DNA of 8,442 bases from JAGXLP01 sp042218715 (GTDB lineage: Bacteria; Bipolaricaulota; Bipolaricaulia; M55B111), in contig JBDGQU010000108.1 of assembly GCA_042218715.1 (NCBI GenBank), forward strand, positions 1-8,442, written 5' to 3'. Both the position numbers and the translations under genes were made by a program. Positions 6,756 through 8,442 of the stretch are shown one piece after another. The notes beneath the pieces were generated by a model that did not search any database, was not told the origin of the DNA, and saw nothing but the letters and a program-made list of their open reading frames with translations. Numbering within the stretch: the first letter of the stretch is position 1; every line of letters starts with the position of its first letter.

Positions 6756-7271
6756 CTAGCGTTTTTCGTAGATGTAGATCTCATATTCGTCCTTGTTGGG
6801 CTCTGACTTCAGTGGCTCCCACCCCGGTAATTCGTGATAAAAGGAAGCAATTTTCGTCCCCTGAGATAATTCACGGTCCAGTTTTAGAGCAAGCTTCTCG
6901 TTCGCCTTCTCGGATAGGAACAAGATTACGGCATCGGCCCCGGACAGGTCCGTTTCGTACATATTTCCCCATATCACTTCTGCCCTGGCGAACGTTCCCG
7001 ATAAAACTAGCCTCAACCGGGATATTGCAGCTCTAAAGGGGTCTATTTCTACTCCTATCGCCCGCGCATCCTTGTCTTTAACAAGCCGCGTTAACCACCT
7101 TCCGTCCCCGCAACCAAGATCGTAGACGGTATCTCCCGGTTCAATATCCAGTAAATCCAATATCTGGGTAATCGTTTTGTGGTCCGTTGGTTGCCAGAGC
7201 GCATCGAGAGTTAAGTTCCATCCTAACCAGATTGAGCCTACCAACCCCAGAGAGGCTATTAGAAGCACCAA
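6756..7271 (-). CDS. Membrane-anchored class I methyltransferase, FAM173-like
   Basis: A 171-residue protein with one N-terminal membrane segment (about 2-17) followed by a small SAM-dependent methyltransferase domain. Motif I is VYDLGCGDGRW (49-59), the strand-2 acid is in GVEIDP (73-78), and a motif IV-like ILFLSE is at 116-121. An N-terminal anchor, a DLGCGDGR loop, a GxExxP-type second strand and ILFL in place of a catalytic NPPY resemble the FAM173/ATPSC-KMT family of protein lysine methyltransferases. That assignment is inference, and the substrate is unknown. It is the first gene of a pair with murE. The TTG at 7271 (or GTG at 7268) is the first ordinary start, but the good AAAGGAG site at 7291-7297 lies 18 bases away. 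An in-frame ATT at 7280-7278 has proper 9-nt spacing and would give MSKLVLL, so the true start is unsettled. Confidence 0.78.
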   Translation of the reverse strand: MVLLIASLGLVGSIWLGWNLTLDALWQPTDHKTITQILDLLDIEPGDTVYDLGCGDGRWLTRLVKDKDARAIGVEIDPFRAAISRLRLVLSGTFARAEVIWGNMYETDLSGADAVILFLSEKANEKLALKLDRELSQGTKIASFYHELPGWEPLKSEPNKDEYEIYIYEKR

Positions 7272-7386
7272 TTTGCTAATTTTTCTTAACTCCTTTCCAG
7301 TTTGTTAGAGACGATTGGTGATTACGGGTAATAGTATATATCTCTAAATGTCGGGTTGACTCGGTTGCTGATTTTGCTCGAGAAGC

Positions 7387-7474
7387 TGGCGGAGGGGGTG
7401 GGATTCGAACCCACGGAGCCGTGAAGCTCTCCGGTTTTCAAGACCGGTGGTTTTGTCCACTCGCCCACCCCTCC
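7387..7474 (-). tRNA. tRNA-Ser(UGA), CCA encoded
   Basis: On the minus strand the acceptor stem is GGAGGGG/CCCCTCC, with discriminator G and a genome-encoded CCA (7387-7389). The anticodon arm is CCGGT-CTTGAAA-ACCGG, with anticodon TGA at 7440-7438. The long variable arm, with stem GAGC/GCTC, is diagnostic of serine (class II) tRNAs. The T arm is GTGGG-TTCGAAT-CCCAC. All stems pair without mismatch where checked. It reads UCA and probably other UCN codons. Confidence 0.97.
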
Positions 7475-7494
7475 GCGTGTTTGAAAGGTAGAAA

Positions 7495-7523
7495 AGTTTA
7501 ATCGTTCCCCCGGATTCTGACAA
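7495..7523 (-). promoter_or_regulatory. Promoter of the tRNA-Ser gene
   Basis: On the minus strand TTGTCA (7523-7518), a 17-nt spacer and TAAACT (7500-7495). Transcription would start near 7488, about 14 nt before the tRNA 5' end. The promoter begins 4 bp after the asp23-family stop codon, so the tRNA need not depend on that gene. Confidence 0.6.
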
Positions 7524-7526
7524 GAC

Positions 7527-7955
7527 CTATTCTCCCTCGCTAGGTTCCTCCGGTATTAGTTCTTCCCCTGCCCCTTTTACTTCCTGAAGTTTCTGAACGT
7601 AAATATCTACCCTGGTAACTTTTAACCCTGTTTTGCTTTCCACTTCTTCTTTTATCTTTTTTTGGGTTTTCTTCGCGACTTCATGAACCGGATAACCTTG
7701 CTTTACAGCGATTTTGAGTGTTATAGAAACTTGGTTTCCGTCAAAGTCTATGGTCACACCTCGCCGCTGACTACCGAAAATCCGACCGATATCTTCAGCT
7801 ACCGAGGATTTCTTCTGGCCCAGCCCCTCAATTTGCGATGCGCCCCCTGCGACAACGGCAGTGACTACTTTTTCCGATATCGTTATCGTTCCTTTCTCGT
7901 TAACTACCCCGCCGTCAATTGCTTCACTGCCAACCAACTCATCGTTTTCGGCCAT
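7527..7955 (-). CDS. Asp23/Gls24 family envelope stress response protein
   Basis: A soluble 142-residue protein of the Asp23 (DUF322) family. The core runs from GTITISEKVVTAVVAGGA (about 22-39) through the VTIDFDGNQVSITLKIAVKQGYPVHEVAKKTQKKI region to KVTRVDIYV. In Firmicutes such proteins associate with the membrane through a partner and take part in cell-envelope stress, but the molecular role is unclear. The acidic tail (IPEEPSEGE) is not conserved. The frame extends upstream to 7985, but ATG 7955 is preceded by a perfect AAGGAGGTGA (7961-7970), so I start there. Here it stands alone upstream of a tRNA gene instead of in the common nusB/accB neighbourhood. Confidence 0.93.
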   Translation of the reverse strand: MAENDELVGSEAIDGGVVNEKGTITISEKVVTAVVAGGASQIEGLGQKKSSVAEDIGRIFGSQRRGVTIDFDGNQVSITLKIAVKQGYPVHEVAKKTQKKIKEEVESKTGLKVTRVDIYVQKLQEVKGAGEELIPEEPSEGE

Positions 7956-7974
7956 TGACTTCACCTCCTTCATT

Positions 7975-7980
7975 ATTATA
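7975..7980 (-). promoter_or_regulatory. Perfect -10 box just upstream of the asp23 ribosome site
   Basis: TATAAT reads on the minus strand at 7980-7975, immediately before the AAGGAGGTGA site. The hexamer 17 bases further upstream (TGTGAA) is a poor -35. If used, it would give a leader of only about 13 nt. A promoter further upstream is equally possible. Confidence 0.3.
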
Positions 7981-8106
7981 GCCATTAACGAAGATCATTC
8001 ACATAAGCGTAAAAGTTTCCTGATTATGAATGCAAAAAGTGTGTACTCCGGTTAATATTTTACCAAAATTGCGCGGTTATAACCTGGTAGATTAACAGGG
8101 AAGAGG

Positions 8107-8121
8107 TAAGTGAAAGACTTA
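8107..8121 (+). other. Small hairpin preceding the structured RNA
   Basis: TAAGT (8107-8111) and ACTTA (8117-8121) pair perfectly around a GAAAG loop. It lies 20 bases before the large inverted repeat and could be part of the same folded transcript. Ten base pairs of perfect palindrome, GGTTATAACC, lie a little upstream at 8075-8084 and contain a TATAAC that could serve as a -10 on either strand. No good -35 accompanies it. Confidence 0.3.
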
Positions 8122-8139
8122 TTTGATAAACGGGAGTTG

Positions 8140-8345
8140 GTCCAGCACCCAGTTTAATATGGACTTTGAACGTGAAGTCAGCTTATAGAAGAGGTTTTTT
8201 GGTGTAAGTATTTACCACCGGTTGGTTATCGATATTAAACTGGGTGCTGGGTGAAAGCCCTGGAAGAGGGACTTGATTTATCGCGTTAGATATCACCTAA
8301 CAGGTGAAGTTAACTAAGTTTCTCAACCAGGGACTATTTTTCTTG
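8140..8345 (+). ncRNA. Candidate structured RNA or 5' leader, class unknown
   Basis: No reading frame is present. Domain 1 is closed by a perfect 19-bp helix: CCAGCACCCAGTTTAATAT (8142-8160) pairs with 8232-8250. Two wobble pairs can be added outside. Inside its 71-nt interior are a hairpin GACTTT/GAAGTC (8162-8167/8174-8179) and a hairpin GGTGTAA/TTACCACC (8201-8207/8212-8219, one bulged C). The result would be a three-way-junction-like fold. A 7-nt linker follows, then domain 2, a long stem at 8258-8332, and then a T-run. Strand is chosen by that T-run. It matches no class I could recognise: no T-box, cobalamin, SAM, FMN, SRP, RNase P or tmRNA core motifs. A miniature mobile element with 19-bp terminal repeats is the main alternative, but I saw no target duplication. 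Confidence 0.55.
8258..8341 (+). terminator. Long hairpin with T-run, possible terminator or attenuator
   Basis: The outer stem is CCCTGG (8258-8263) with CCAGGG (8327-8332). An AA/AA internal loop follows, then GAGGGACTTG (8266-8275) with TAAGTTTCTC (8315-8324), ten pairs including three wobbles. After a 9-nt bulge come GTTAG/TTAAC (8285-8289/8310-8314) and a capping TCACCT-AAC-AGGTGA hairpin (8293-8307). TTTTT (8337-8341) follows the stem after four bases. GTTAG (8285-8289) could alternatively pair with CTAAC (8297-8301), breaking the cap. Confidence 0.5.
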
Positions 8346-8406
8346 TAGACTGAGTTAAAAGTTGGTCTCAGGAGAGAGAATCGCACGATTTAGGTTTTAG
8401 ATAACC

Positions 8407-8442
8407 ATGAGAAGTTTCAAAGAGGAGGGAGTAGTAGGGTGA
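8407..8442 (+). other. Strong Shine-Dalgarno at window edge; possible gene start or tiny ORF
   Basis: GGAGG (8424-8428) is followed 10 nt later by a GTG at 8439-8441, which could start a gene lying to the right of the window. The same stretch also reads as an 11-codon frame from ATG 8407 (MRSFKEEGVVG) ending in TGA at the last base, but no ribosome site precedes that ATG. A gene to the right would put the structured RNA in its 5' leader. Confidence 0.3.

Noticed and set aside
6686..7036. Plus-strand open frame antisense to murE and the methyltransferase gene
   Set aside because: Both minus-strand genes have clear family motifs here. This frame has none.
7662..8055. Two plus-strand frames antisense to asp23
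   Set aside because: They overlap a well-supported Asp23 family gene with a perfect ribosome site and have no motifs of their own.
8140..8345. Known RNA classes for the structured region (T-box, cobalamin, FMN, SAM, 4.5S, 6S, tmRNA, RNase P)
   Set aside because: GGGTGAAAGCCC recalls pieces of the FMN and B12 elements, but the other invariant boxes are missing. No T-box TGGNACCGCG core, SRP GGAAG..AGCAGCC loop or RNase P core was found.
8140..8442. Retron msr-msd or diversity-generating element
   Set aside because: Flanking inverted repeats recall retron a1/a2, but no reverse transcriptase is in the window and no msr features could be identified.
8100..8442. CRISPR array
   Set aside because: The short repeated motifs are degenerate and unevenly spaced, with no regular repeat-spacer units.

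Overview
The window looks like chromosomal core sequence from an anaerobic, peptidoglycan-making bacterium of moderate GC content (roughly mid-40s percent by eye). MurE and CoaE, a bacterial tRNA-Ser(UGA) with encoded CCA, sigma70-type promoters and strong Shine-Dalgarno (SD) sites rule out an archaeon. An Mrp-type iron-sulfur ATPase, a DUF5320 protein and an Asp23 protein fit an anaerobe of a deep-branching or Firmicutes-like lineage. Several proteins have strongly acidic tails, and DUF2270 proteins are well known from halophiles, so salt adaptation is possible. The lineage (for example Bipolaricaulota or Halanaerobiia) cannot be fixed from this sequence.

Layout. Positions 1-201 hold no convincing gene. 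Positions 202-1737 (minus) are an mrp/apbC-like ATPase followed by a UbiE-like methyltransferase, with a good extended -10 promoter at 1868-1895. Positions 1960-2679 (minus) encode a DUF2270 membrane protein. Divergent from it, 2871-3158 (plus) encodes a Gly/Arg-rich DUF5320 protein under a near-consensus promoter that carries an 8-bp inverted repeat at the start point. A five-codon stub, MKVAV-stop, follows. Positions 3311-5295 (plus) are a DUF151 bifunctional nuclease, tlyA and coaE, probably one operon with its own promoter. They converge with, and overlap by 9 bp, a minus-strand pair at 5287-7271: a membrane-anchored FAM173-like methyltransferase and murE, 11 bp apart. A tRNA-Ser(UGA) with its own promoter lies at 7387-7474 (minus), then an asp23 family gene at 7527-7955 (minus).

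The last ~480 bases (7956-8442) have no long reading frame. They hold the most unusual part of the window: a perfect 19-bp inverted repeat enclosing two further hairpins, then a second long hairpin ending in a T-run, then a strong SD at the window edge. This looks like a structured RNA of about 190-200 nt, either free-standing or a 5' leader of a gene to the right. It matches no RNA class I could recognise.

The genes serve iron-sulfur protein maturation (Mrp, with DUF5320 nearby), rRNA methylation (TlyA), coenzyme A synthesis (CoaE), cell-wall synthesis (MurE), envelope stress (Asp23) and serine decoding.
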